Assembly (NCBI RefSeq): GCF_025151045.1
Contig: NZ_CP102285.1
Location: 4,588,001-4,652,000 of the forward strand
Length of the DNA: 64,000 nucleotides
From: Parabacteroides johnsonii DSM 18315
Lineage (GTDB): Bacteria > Bacteroidota > Bacteroidia > Bacteroidales > Tannerellaceae
Reading direction: 5' to 3'
Shown here: positions 32,209-40,080 of the stretch, piece after piece
Layout of the letters: each line of letters begins with the position of its first letter
Position numbering within the stretch: the first letter of the stretch is position 1
Notes under the pieces: model-generated
What the model saw: the letters and a program-made list of their open reading frames with translations, nothing else
Databases searched by the model: none
What the model was told of the DNA's origin: nothing
Translations under genes and position numbers: made by a program

Positions 32209-34974
32209 ATGTTTTTGAAATACAAATGCCTGATTATTTTGTTGCTTTTCCTCACCGGAAACATGATGACTGAGGCGCAGGAACTTATTGCCCCGACCGA
32301 TACCGTGACGGCCGTTGTGGGCGATACGGTCGTACCCGCCGGACAGGATAGTGTGCTTGCGTTGGACAGCGTACCGAAGAAGCAGACAGGGTTGGACGCT
32401 CCGGTTTCCTACCAGGCGAAAGACTCCATCATCATGACGGGGGCGAACTGGGCTTATTTGTTCGGGGAAAGCGATGTGAAATATCAACAGATCGAACTTC
32501 AGTCCGAGAAAATCGAGATGAATATGGACAGTAGCCTGGTGTATGCCACTTTCGGTCTCGACTCGATCGGGGAGGAATTCGGCTATCCTCTTTTCAAAGA
32601 TGGTGACCAACAGTATGAATCCAAGACGATGCGCTATAATTTCGGTACGAAAAAAGGATACATTACGGATGTGATCACGCAACAAGGCGAAGGCTATGTG
32701 ACAGCTGGGCGTACCAAAAAGATGGACAACGATGTCTTGAATATGGTGGGTGGACGGTATACGACTTGTGACGAGCACGATCACCCCCACTTCTATATCC
32801 AGATGACAAAGGCGAAAGTCCGTCCGAAAAAGAATATCGTGACGGGGCCCGTCTATATGGTGTTTGAGGATGTTCCGCTTTATCCGATCGGCCTGCCTTT
32901 CTGTTTCTTTCCGTTTTCGAGTTCTTACTCTTCGGGTATTATCATGCCTACTTTCGGAGATGAAAGTTCGCGTGGTTTCTATCTGCGTGACGGAGGGTAT
33001 TATTTTGCGTTGAGCGATTATATGGACCTGGCTCTGACCGGTGAAATCTATACGAAAGGTTCCTGGGGACTGTCGGCTCGTTCTTCTTATCGGAAACGGT
33101 ATAAGTTTTCGGGTAGTTTCAATGCCTCCTATCTGGTTACCCGTTTAGGGGACAAGGGGCTTCCCGATTATAGCTTGTCTAAGGACTTCAAGCTGAACTG
33201 GACGCATTCGCAGGATCCGAAAGCCAATCCATACCGGACTTTCTCGGCGAGTGTGAACTTTGCGACCAGTAGTTACGACCGTAACAACCTGAACAGTTTC
33301 TATCCGGGTTCGCAGGGATTTGCGGATGCGAACCAGAATACCAAAGGGTCCAGTATCAGTATAACGCAGCGTTTTCCGAATAATCCTTTCAGCCTTTCGG
33401 CTACCATGAATGTGAATCAGCGTTCGAAAGACTCGACGATCTCGTTGACGTTGCCTGATATTACGATTACGATGAGCCGTATCTTCCCGTTCAAGCGAAA
33501 AAATGCGGTCGGCAAAGAGCGCTGGTATGAGAAAATTTCCATGAGCTACAACGGCTACCTGCGTAATAGTATCGATACGAAAGAAGACAAATTGTTCAAG
33601 TCGAGCTTGGTGAAGGATTGGCGGAATGCCATGCAGCACCAGATTCCGGTGAGTGCGACTTTCTCTTTGTTCAAGTACCTGAATATCTCGCCATCGTTCA
33701 ACTATACCGAACGTTGGTATACCAATAAGGTGGAAAAAGCATACGATATGCAGAAGAAGCAGGTGGTTGCACGTGATACGACGTATGGTTTTTACCGCGT
33801 ATTCGATTACAGCACGTCTGTTTCGGCTTCCACTACGCTATATGGTTTTTATAAACCGTTGCCGTTTTTGGGTGACAAGATCAAGATGATCCGTCACCGT
33901 TTCGAACCTTCGGTGACCTTGAGCTATACGCCTGATTTCGGAGCTTCCAAATATGGTTTCTGGAAAGATCTTATGTATGAAGATCAATATGGACAGACGC
34001 AGTATACTTCTTACTCGCCGTTTGAAAACGGTATGTTCGGGACGGCCCCTAACGGGAAGTCGGGGAGCTTGAGCTTCCAGTTGGATAACAACCTTGAAAT
34101 GAAGATCAAGTCGGATCGCGATTCGACGGGAGAACGCAAGATCAGCCTGATCGATAAGTTGTCATTAGGGATGAGCTATAATATGGCGGCCGATTCGTTC
34201 AAGTGGAGTGACTTGAGTGTCGGCTTGCGTCTCAAGTTTTCGAAGAGCTATACTTTGAACCTGAACGGTACGTTTGATACCTATACTTATGGCTATGATG
34301 AAGCGACGAAGACCGTTCGCCGTTTGGATATTCCTCGCTGGCAGGCAGGTAAAGGATTAGGACGTTTGCGCCAGACCGGTACGAGTTTCTCTTATACCTT
34401 TAATAATGATACGTTCGGCAAATTGTTCGGCAAGAAAGATAATAGCGACGATTCCAACAATCCTCCGACAGACCCCAATGCATCGAACGATCCGGAATTC
34501 GAACAAATCTCTTCGGGGGAAGAAGGGGACCAGCAGGGTAAAATGGAAGGCGGTCGCTTGCGTGGCGCCAAGAAAGATACGGGTGAGTTCGATTCGTATG
34601 GCTATATGGTCAATAAGGTGCCCTGGAGCCTTTCATTCAGCTATAGCATGCAATTGCGTTATGGAGACTTTGATCCGAGCAAGCTCGAATATAAGTATAA
34701 ACTTACACATGCATTGAGCTTTAACGGTAATATCCAGCCGACGAAGAACTGGCGTTTTAATTTTAGTGCCACTTATGACTTCGATACGCATAAGATATCA
34801 TATATGACTTGTAATATAACCCGCGACCTGCATTGTTGGCAAATGAGCGCCAGCTTTGTGCCGGTGGGGCCTTATAAGTCTTATACCTTCAATATCGCAG
34901 TAAGTTCGTCTTTGCTGAAAGACCTGAAATGGCGCCAGAGCAGCAACTATCGTGACGGACAGAAATGGGATTGA
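32209..34974 (+). CDS. lptD: LPS-assembly outer-membrane protein LptD (Bacteroidetes type)
   Basis: A 921-residue protein with an N-terminal signal (MFLKYKCLIILLLFLTG), an OstA-like beta-jellyroll region (about 60-220, DSIIMTGANWAYLFGESDVKYQ), and a large C-terminal barrel with many aromatic strands. The phrase GLPFCFFPFSSSYSSGIIMPTFGDE (cited in part: FPFSSSYSSG) is the conserved jellyroll-barrel junction of Bacteroidetes LptD. It inserts lipopolysaccharide into the outer leaflet. An acidic, Asn/Ser-rich insertion (about 745-795, DDSNNPPTDPNASNDPEFEQ) is probably a disordered loop. lptE is not in the window. Confidence 0.88.
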   Translation: MFLKYKCLIILLLFLTGNMMTEAQELIAPTDTVTAVVGDTVVPAGQDSVLALDSVPKKQTGLDAPVSYQAKDSIIMTGANWAYLFGESDVKYQQIELQSEKIEMNMDSSLVYATFGLDSIGEEFGYPLFKDGDQQYESKTMRYNFGTKKGYITDVITQQGEGYVTAGRTKKMDNDVLNMVGGRYTTCDEHDHPHFYIQMTKAKVRPKKNIVTGPVYMVFEDVPLYPIGLPFCFFPFSSSYSSGIIMPTFGDESSRGFYLRDGGYYFALSDYMDLALTGEIYTKGSWGLSARSSYRKRYKFSGSFNASYLVTRLGDKGLPDYSLSKDFKLNWTHSQDPKANPYRTFSASVNFATSSYDRNNLNSFYPGSQGFADANQNTKGSSISITQRFPNNPFSLSATMNVNQRSKDSTISLTLPDITITMSRIFPFKRKNAVGKERWYEKISMSYNGYLRNSIDTKEDKLFKSSLVKDWRNAMQHQIPVSATFSLFKYLNISPSFNYTERWYTNKVEKAYDMQKKQVVARDTTYGFYRVFDYSTSVSASTTLYGFYKPLPFLGDKIKMIRHRFEPSVTLSYTPDFGASKYGFWKDLMYEDQYGQTQYTSYSPFENGMFGTAPNGKSGSLSFQLDNNLEMKIKSDRDSTGERKISLIDKLSLGMSYNMAADSFKWSDLSVGLRLKFSKSYTLNLNGTFDTYTYGYDEATKTVRRLDIPRWQAGKGLGRLRQTGTSFSYTFNNDTFGKLFGKKDNSDDSNNPPTDPNASNDPEFEQISSGEEGDQQGKMEGGRLRGAKKDTGEFDSYGYMVNKVPWSLSFSYSMQLRYGDFDPSKLEYKYKLTHALSFNGNIQPTKNWRFNFSATYDFDTHKISYMTCNITRDLHCWQMSASFVPVGPYKSYTFNIAVSSSLLKDLKWRQSSNYRDGQKWD

Positions 34975-34975
34975 T

Positions 34976-35004
34976 TCAATTGACAATTGATAATTGACAA
35001 TTGG
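34976..35004. repeat. Self-complementary CAATTG tandem block
   Basis: CAATTGACAATTGATAATTG and the following bases form overlapping inverted repeats between the stop codons of lptD and ung. It belongs to the same AT-rich intergenic repeat class as the other TTGAAAATTG arrays. Confidence 0.65.
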
Positions 35005-35009
35005 GGAAG

Positions 35010-35672
35010 CTACCATTCTATAGGAGTCTGTCCGGTCGCGATCAGATAATCGTTTGCTTTACTGAAATGCTTATTCCCAAAGAATCCGCGATAAGCGGAG
35101 AGGGGAGATGGGTGAGCCGATTTCAATATCAGGTTGCGGGAGGCATCTATGAAAGCTCCCTTCCGTTGTGCATACGAACCCCACAGGATGTAAACGATAT
35201 GGCTTCGCTCTTCTGTCAGGCGGTGGATCACGGCATCCGTGAATTCTTCCCAACCTTTATTCTGGTGTGAGCCGGCTTGGTGTGCACGAACCGTCAGGGT
35301 TGCATTGAGAAGCAAGACGCCCTGGTCTGCCCAACGGAGCAGATTGCCGGTTTGCGGTACGGGTTTGCCTAAATCGCTTTCGATTTCTTTGAAGATGTTG
35401 ACGAGTGACGGAGGAAAGGGTGTCCCGTCCTGGACGGAGAAACAAAGTCCGTGTGCCTGTCCGGGTTCGTGATAGGGATCTTGTCCGAGAATGACTACTT
35501 TGACCTTGTCGAACGGACAATGTTCGAACGCACTGAAGATATAGGGACCGGGGGGATAGATGGTTCTTTGGCGGTATTCTTCTTTAACAAATGTGATCAA
35601 CTGGCTGAAATAATTCTTTTCAAACTCTGAACTTAATCGTTCTTTCCAGCTCTGTTCTATCTTGACGTCCAT
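35010..35672 (-). CDS. ung: Uracil-DNA glycosylase (family 1)
   Basis: A 220-residue repair enzyme that removes uracil from DNA. Motif GQDPYHEPGQAHGLCFSV holds catalytic Asp65, and the C-terminal HPSPLSAYRGFFGNKHF is the DNA-intercalation loop with the active-site His. LLNATLTVRAHQAGSH is the uracil-specificity strand. Length is typical. It stands alone, convergent with lptD and separated from asnA by a repeat pair. Confidence 0.96.
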   Translation of the reverse strand: MDVKIEQSWKERLSSEFEKNYFSQLITFVKEEYRQRTIYPPGPYIFSAFEHCPFDKVKVVILGQDPYHEPGQAHGLCFSVQDGTPFPPSLVNIFKEIESDLGKPVPQTGNLLRWADQGVLLLNATLTVRAHQAGSHQNKGWEEFTDAVIHRLTEERSHIVYILWGSYAQRKGAFIDASRNLILKSAHPSPLSAYRGFFGNKHFSKANDYLIATGQTPIEW

Positions 35673-35678
35673 AATGGT

Positions 35679-35782
35679 AATTGAAAATTGAAAATTAGAA
35701 ATTGAAAATTATCTTTGTCACGCGAATATCAGAAATAATTATCAATAATCCATCCTTAATTTTCAATTTTCAATTTTTAATT
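35679..35782. repeat. Inverted TTGAAAATTG repeat pair between asnA and ung
   Basis: The arm at 35679-35711 (TTGAAAATTGAAAATTAG...) is mirrored at 35755-35782 (TTTTCAATTTTCAATTTTTAA). The pair sits after the asnA stop and before the ung start. Confidence 0.8.
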
Positions 35783-35787
35783 GTCGA

Positions 35788-36825
35788 TTAGATCAAATAC
35801 ATGCCGGCAGCACGGGCTTCACGACGCATTTCTTCCGGCCATATGCTTGCCTGAATTTCACCGATATGGGCTTTGCGGAGGTAAAACATACACAAGCGGC
35901 TCTGTCCGATACCACCCCCGATACTTAGTGGCAGTTCGCCGTTCAGCAGACGTTTGTGGAAATATAGTTCTTTCTTTTCTTCCGCGTTGCAAATTTCCAG
36001 TTGGCGGAGCAAGGCTTCCTTATCCACGCGAATACCCATGGAGGATAGTTCGAGCGAACGGTTCAGCACTTCGTCCCAGACGAGTAGGTCGCCATTCAAT
36101 CCGATTTGTCCGTTTTCCGCAACTGTCGACCAGTCGTCGTAGTCCGGAGCGCGTCCGTCGTGTTTCTCTCCGTTGCTTAACTTGCAGCCGATACCGATGA
36201 TGAAAACGGCTCCATATTCTTTCGTAATCGCATCTTCCCGTTCTTTCGGTGTGAAGGTCGGGTATTTTTGCAGTAAATCTTCGGAGTGTATGAAATGGAT
36301 TTGCTGGGGTAATGTCGGACGGATTTCAGGGAACATCTCATAGACCAGATATTCGGTACGCACCAAGGCTGCATAGATGCGGCGTACGATTTCTTTCAGA
36401 AAGTCCACATTCCGTTCTTCAGCTCCCATGACGCGTTCCCAGTCCCATTGGTCGACATATAAAGAATGGAGGTTTCCCAACTCTTCGTCAGAGCGGATAG
36501 CGTTCATGTCGGTATAGATACCGTAACCTTTTTCGATTTGATAGTCGGCGAGAGTAAGGCGTTTCCATTTGGCAAGCGAATGGACGATTTCTGCTTTGGC
36601 GTCGTCCAAATCCTTGATCGGAAACGTGACAGCGCGTTCCGTACCGTTCAGGTCATCATTGATACCCATCCCTTTTAAGACGAACAACGGAGCTGTGACA
36701 CGCCGCAACCGTAATTCGGAAGACAGGTTTTGCTGGAAAAAGTCTTTGATCTTTTTGATACCCATCTCGGTCTGCGATAAGTTCAATAAAGCCTTATATC
36801 CTGCTGGTTTAATTAAGTAACTCAT
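35788..36825 (-). CDS. asnA: Aspartate-ammonia ligase (asparagine synthetase A)
   Basis: A 345-residue enzyme that makes asparagine from aspartate and ammonia with ATP, related to class II aminoacyl-tRNA synthetases. It shows DLNGTERAVTFPIKD, DQWDWERVM, and the C-terminal LSIGGGIGQSRLCMFYLRKAH, the class II motif-3 equivalent. Length fits AsnA (about 330-345). It has its own -7 element 38 bases upstream. In enterobacteria the AsnC (Lrp-type) regulator controls asnA; an Lrp-family gene exists at 43.1 kb in this window, but a link is not shown. Confidence 0.96.
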   Translation of the reverse strand: MSYLIKPAGYKALLNLSQTEMGIKKIKDFFQQNLSSELRLRRVTAPLFVLKGMGINDDLNGTERAVTFPIKDLDDAKAEIVHSLAKWKRLTLADYQIEKGYGIYTDMNAIRSDEELGNLHSLYVDQWDWERVMGAEERNVDFLKEIVRRIYAALVRTEYLVYEMFPEIRPTLPQQIHFIHSEDLLQKYPTFTPKEREDAITKEYGAVFIIGIGCKLSNGEKHDGRAPDYDDWSTVAENGQIGLNGDLLVWDEVLNRSLELSSMGIRVDKEALLRQLEICNAEEKKELYFHKRLLNGELPLSIGGGIGQSRLCMFYLRKAHIGEIQASIWPEEMRREARAAGMYLI

Positions 36826-36862
36826 ATACTTGTTGTGCTTTATGTTTGTGAATAATGTGTGG

Positions 36863-36870
36863 CAAAGATA
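36863..36870 (-). promoter_or_regulatory. -7 element TATCTTTG for asnA
   Basis: A minus-strand TAnnTTTG match 38 bases before the asnA start. Confidence 0.6.
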
Positions 36871-36980
36871 CTAATTAATGGCAAAATAGCAATTGTGTGC
36901 CTTCTTTTATTTGCAAAATGGAAGTGATTGTCGTTAGGAGGCTTGCAAAATATCAAAAGTAATCTTTTTTTGCCCGTTCA

Positions 36981-37012
36981 TTTGTTTTCCTGCAAGATTA
37001 TATATACTTTTG
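36981..37012 (+). promoter_or_regulatory. Promoter of tRNA-Arg
   Basis: TTTG (36981-36984), a 20-base gap, and TACTTTTG (37005-37012). This is a full -33/-7 pair ten bases before the tRNA. Confidence 0.85.
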
Positions 37013-37022
37013 CGCTGTCTTT

Positions 37023-37096
37023 GGCTGGGTAGCTTAGCTGAATAGAGCGTCAGATTCCGGTTCTGAAGGTCGTGGGTTTGAATCCCACCCTGGTCA
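37023..37096 (+). tRNA. tRNA-Arg (anticodon CCG)
   Basis: A 74-base cloverleaf: acceptor GGCTGGG with CCTGGTC (several G-U pairs), D-arm GCTTAGCTGAATAGAGC, anticodon stem TCAGA/TCTGA with loop TTCCGGT, and T-arm GTGGGTTTGAATCCCAC. No CCA is encoded. It reads CGG codons. Confidence 0.95.
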
Positions 37097-37097
37097 C

Positions 37098-37131
37098 AAA
37101 AGGATTTCCAAGTGTTGGAAGTCCTTTTTTT
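37098..37131 (+). terminator. Terminator of tRNA-Arg
   Basis: AAAGGATTTCCAA pairs with TTGGAAGTCCTTT around GTG and is followed by a T run, directly after the tRNA. Confidence 0.88.
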
Positions 37132-37207
37132 ATGGGTTTGTGTGTAAACTTTTCTTTTTTATTTATGTTTTATAAATGAATAACTAATTTAAGAAAGAAC
37201 AAAGATT

Positions 37208-37648
37208 ATGTCAGTGGTTTATAAATTTCTTTTTCCTTCCAAGCCGGAAGGAAATGCGTTTTCCCTTTTTTTGTTGGCGTTGCGTATCCTTTTCGGAGTA
37301 TTGCTGCTTTCGCATGGTATCCAGAAATGGACGAATTTTAGTGCTATGTCGGGATCTTTCCCAGATCCGTTGGGCGTAGGAAGTACGTTGTCGTTGGGAC
37401 TGGCTATTTTTGGTGAGGTGTTTTGCTCTGTGGGTTTTATATTCGGTGCGTTTTATCGCCTGGCTATGATCCCGATGGTCTTTACGATGGGAATGGCCTT
37501 TTTTGTGATACACGGGAATGATCCGTTTGCAGCGAAGGAACTAGCCTTTATTTATCTGGTGGTGTTTGTGCTGATGTATATAACGGGACCTGGTAAATTT
37601 TCTATCGATCATGTCATATCCTCTGCATTATCGAAAAAGAAACGGTGA
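37208..37648 (+). CDS. DoxX-family membrane protein
   Basis: A 146-residue inner-membrane protein with about four transmembrane helices (FSLFLLALRILFGVLLLSHG, LGLAIFGEVFCSVGFIFGAF, MIPMVFTMGMAFFVIHG, FIYLVVFVLMYITGPG). The order ALRILFGVLLLSHGIQKW, a Gly-rich second helix, and the closing GPGKFSIDH match DoxX/YphA-like proteins, which are linked to redox or sulfur stress in other bacteria. No redox residues are specific enough for a function. It is a single-gene unit with its own terminator. Confidence 0.87.
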   Translation: MSVVYKFLFPSKPEGNAFSLFLLALRILFGVLLLSHGIQKWTNFSAMSGSFPDPLGVGSTLSLGLAIFGEVFCSVGFIFGAFYRLAMIPMVFTMGMAFFVIHGNDPFAAKELAFIYLVVFVLMYITGPGKFSIDHVISSALSKKKR

Positions 37649-37688
37649 GATTTCTGTTGAAAGAATCATGAAGTGTATGTGGTAGAAA

Positions 37689-37726
37689 CAAAAAAAGGCG
37701 GGGATTATTATTCCTGCCTTTTTTTG
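37689..37726 (+). terminator. Terminator after DoxX gene
   Basis: AAAAAGGCGGGGAT pairs with ATTCCTGCCTTTTT around a four-base loop and ends in a T run. Confidence 0.85.
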
Positions 37727-37790
37727 TTGTGTTAGCCTTCTCTTAAAAAGTAGTGGGAGAATAAGGTGTTTTTGTGTTGGTTGGGAAAAT

Positions 37791-37821
37791 AAAAAAAGCA
37801 ACCATGCTAATCATGATTGCT
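37791..37821 (-). terminator. Terminator of the tRNA-Val cluster
   Basis: Read on the minus strand, AGCAATCATG pairs with CATGGTTGCT and is followed by a T run. It lies 12 bases after the last tRNA-Val. Confidence 0.82.
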
Positions 37822-37832
37822 ATTAAAAGAGG

Positions 37833-37907
37833 TGGGCGTTGACGGATTCGAACCGCCGACCCTCTGCTTGTAAGGCAGATGCTCTGAACCAGCTGAGCTA
37901 AACGCCC
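37833..37907 (-). tRNA. tRNA-Val (anticodon TAC), copy 3
   Basis: A 75-base tRNA: acceptor GGGCGTT with AACGCCC, anticodon loop CTTACAA, and T-arm GGCGGTTCGAATCCGTC. It is identical to the two upstream copies. No complete CCA is encoded. Confidence 0.96.
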
Positions 37908-37933
37908 GAATATGAAATCATTTTGGTAATGAG

Positions 37934-38008
37934 TGGGCGTTGACGGATTCGAACCGCCGACCCTCTGCTTGTAAGGCAGATGCTCTGAACCAGCTGAGCT
38001 AAACGCCC
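37934..38008 (-). tRNA. tRNA-Val (anticodon TAC), copy 2
   Basis: The middle gene of three identical tRNA-Val copies; the 75-base sequence matches copy 1 and copy 3 exactly, with unrelated short spacers. Confidence 0.96.
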
Positions 38009-38035
38009 AAAGTGAAATCAATTCGTTATGAAAGG

Positions 38036-38110
38036 TGGGCGTTGACGGATTCGAACCGCCGACCCTCTGCTTGTAAGGCAGATGCTCTGAACCAGCTGAG
38101 CTAAACGCCC
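38036..38110 (-). tRNA. tRNA-Val (anticodon TAC), copy 1
   Basis: The first gene of the tRNA-Val triplet on the minus strand, with the promoter 49 bases upstream. Confidence 0.96.
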
Positions 38111-38158
38111 TTTCATTTGTTCATTAAGTTTGATATGCTCTATCTCTCTAAAGCGCTG

Positions 38159-38189
38159 CAAAGATACGGCTTTTTTTATTACCTCCAAA
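38159..38189 (-). promoter_or_regulatory. Promoter of the tRNA-Val cluster
   Basis: On the minus strand, TTTG (38186-38189), a 19-base gap, and TATCTTTG (38159-38166). Confidence 0.85.
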
Positions 38190-38325
38190 TATTTTCAGTA
38201 AAAAAAGAAAGAAAAATAGATGGGAGGTTGTCAGCCTTTCGAAAAACTTGTGGTTAAAAACCTTTCATTAAACAGAGGGAATGTAAAGGTACGTGTAGTT
38301 TTTTATTTATAATTCGATAAAATTG

Positions 38326-38431
38326 AAATGCTAAAACAAAAGTTTCAGAGAAAAAATAGGTTGAAACTTTTGTTTCAGCATTTGCTTTTGGGTGAAAATA
38401 AATTTTCCCGCAAGTGAAAATTTATTTTCAC
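38326..38431. repeat. Composite palindrome array (tRNA-Val/purB intergenic)
   Basis: Two 22-base arms (38326-38347, 38362-38383) that each contain GAAACAAAAGTTTC-like palindromes and are inverted copies with one mismatch. They are followed by GAAAATAAATTTTC (38394-38407) and GTGAAAATTTATTTTCAC (38414-38431). The last 41 bases match 16091-16131 at 38 positions by eye. Confidence 0.85.
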
Positions 38432-38645
38432 CGTAGCTTAATAATTTTAGCTGACCACTTTTTGTCTGATTGTAAATTGTACTTTGTTTCATTATCGCTA
38501 TAAACCGGTATAAATTCTGTAATCATTGCCACTGATTACAACATAATTCAGCAGGAAAATACTTTTTATATGTCAGACTGCAGCCTTTTTTGTAGGGTTA
38601 CCTAAAAAAAATGATTTCTCTTCCGATAAGTATCAAGATTTTTGG

Positions 38646-38653
38646 TAACTTTG
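38646..38653 (+). promoter_or_regulatory. -7 element TAACTTTG for purB
   Basis: A TAnnTTTG match 16 bases before the ATG at 38670. The leader would be very short, so the ATG at 38676 is also possible. Confidence 0.6.
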
Positions 38654-38669
38654 CAACTCCATATTAATA

Positions 38670-40019
38670 ATGTATATGATATTTTCGACACTGACAGCAA
38701 TTTCGCCTGTAGACGGGCGATACAGAAATAAAGCCGAGAACCTGGCGGCTTACTTTTCAGAGTATGCGCTCATTAAATATAGAGTGCAGGTTGAGATCGA
38801 GTATTTTATTACTCTGTCTGAATTCTTACCGCAGCTTCACGCATTGGCGACTGTGGAAAATAAAGAGGCTTTGCGGAAAATCTACCGCGAGTTTTCGGTT
38901 GAGGACGCTACCCGTATTAAAGAGATCGAGAGTGTGACAAATCATGATGTAAAGGCTGTTGAATATTTTATAAAAGAAAAATTCGACTTGTTGTCTTTGC
39001 AGGAGTATAAAGAATTTATCCATTTCGGATTGACTTCCCAGGATATTAATAATACATCTGTCCCTCTGTCTATCAAGGATGCGCTGAATGAAGTGTATTT
39101 CCCCGGTCTGCAGGAAGTGATCGACATGTTGAAGAAATATGCCGAGGACTGGGCGGATGTTCCCATGTTGGCCAAAACACATGGACAGCCGGCTTCTCCT
39201 ACTCGTTTGGGAAAAGAAGTGATGGTGTTTGTTTACCGTTTGGAGCAACAGGTGAGGCTGTTGAAAGCGACTCCTGTTTCCGCCAAGTTCGGTGGAGCAA
39301 CCGGTAATTTCAATGCGCATCATGTGGCTTATCCGGATTATGACTGGAAAGCTTTTGGAAATAAGTTTGTGAATGAAGTGTTGGGACTGAGCCGTGAGGA
39401 ATGGACGACACAGATTTCCAACTATGATAACATGGCTGCTATTTTTGACGGAATGAAACGTATCGACACAATTCTGATTGATTTGTGCCGTGATTTCTGG
39501 CAGTATGTTTCCATGGAGTATTTTAAACAGAAGATCAAAGCCGGCGAGGTTGGTTCTTCTGCCATGCCGCACAAGGTGAATCCGATCGACTTTGAAAATG
39601 CAGAAGGTAATTTGGGTATGGCAAACGCCATCCTGGCACACCTGGCTACCAAGTTGCCGATTTCACGTTTGCAGCGTGACCTGACAGACTCTACAGTCCT
39701 TCGTAATGTCGGTGTGCCGATGGCTCATATCGAAATCGCATTCAAAAGTTTAACAAAAGGACTGGGTAAGTTGTTATTAAACGAAAAAGCATTGTACCGG
39801 GATTTGGATAACTGCTGGGCTGTAGTGGCCGAAGGTATTCAGACCATTCTTCGTCGCGAAGGATATCCGAAACCTTATGAAGCATTGAAAGCCTTGACCC
39901 GTACAAATGATGGTATCACAGCCGAGTCAATCAGTAATTTTATCGATACGTTGCAGGTTAGCGATGCTGTTAAAGCTGAATTAAAGGCGATAACGCCGCA
40001 TAATTATACAGGTATTTAG
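38670..40019 (+). CDS. purB: Adenylosuccinate lyase
   Basis: A 449-residue cytosolic enzyme that acts twice in purine synthesis: it cleaves SAICAR to AICAR and adenylosuccinate to AMP, releasing fumarate. It belongs to the fumarase/aspartase superfamily like ArgH. The signature GSSAMPHKVNPIDFENAEGN lies near residue 290, KTHGQPASPTRLGKE is near 168, and the N-terminal TAISPVDGRYR is characteristic of PurB. The start is 38670 or the second ATG at 38676; the two-codon difference is immaterial to function. The pseudouridine synthase gene follows 61 bases later. Confidence 0.95.
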   Translation: MYMIFSTLTAISPVDGRYRNKAENLAAYFSEYALIKYRVQVEIEYFITLSEFLPQLHALATVENKEALRKIYREFSVEDATRIKEIESVTNHDVKAVEYFIKEKFDLLSLQEYKEFIHFGLTSQDINNTSVPLSIKDALNEVYFPGLQEVIDMLKKYAEDWADVPMLAKTHGQPASPTRLGKEVMVFVYRLEQQVRLLKATPVSAKFGGATGNFNAHHVAYPDYDWKAFGNKFVNEVLGLSREEWTTQISNYDNMAAIFDGMKRIDTILIDLCRDFWQYVSMEYFKQKIKAGEVGSSAMPHKVNPIDFENAEGNLGMANAILAHLATKLPISRLQRDLTDSTVLRNVGVPMAHIEIAFKSLTKGLGKLLLNEKALYRDLDNCWAVVAEGIQTILRREGYPKPYEALKALTRTNDGITAESISNFIDTLQVSDAVKAELKAITPHNYTGI

Positions 40020-40080
40020 TGAGAAACAATGGGTAGCCGTGAGGTTACCAAGTAGTTAATTATCATTTAATTTACATCAA

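Larger units (their letters stand above)
38111..38669. other. Intergenic region between tRNA-Val cluster and purB
   Basis: A 559-base stretch with no protein gene. It contains the tRNA-Val promoter (38159-38189), the composite palindrome array (38326-38431), a TGTAATC/GATTACA inverted pair (38518-38540) and the purB -7 element (38646-38653). The rest is AT-rich and featureless to me. Confidence 0.8.

Noticed and set aside
35620-36000. Possible control of asnA by a T-box or by an adjacent AsnC
   Set aside because: No T-box sequence is visible upstream of asnA, and the Lrp-family gene is 6 kb away; a link would be pure speculation.
37833-38110. Three 75-base direct repeats with short spacers
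   Set aside because: Each is a complete tRNA-Val gene; the repetition is tRNA gene duplication, not a CRISPR or transposon.
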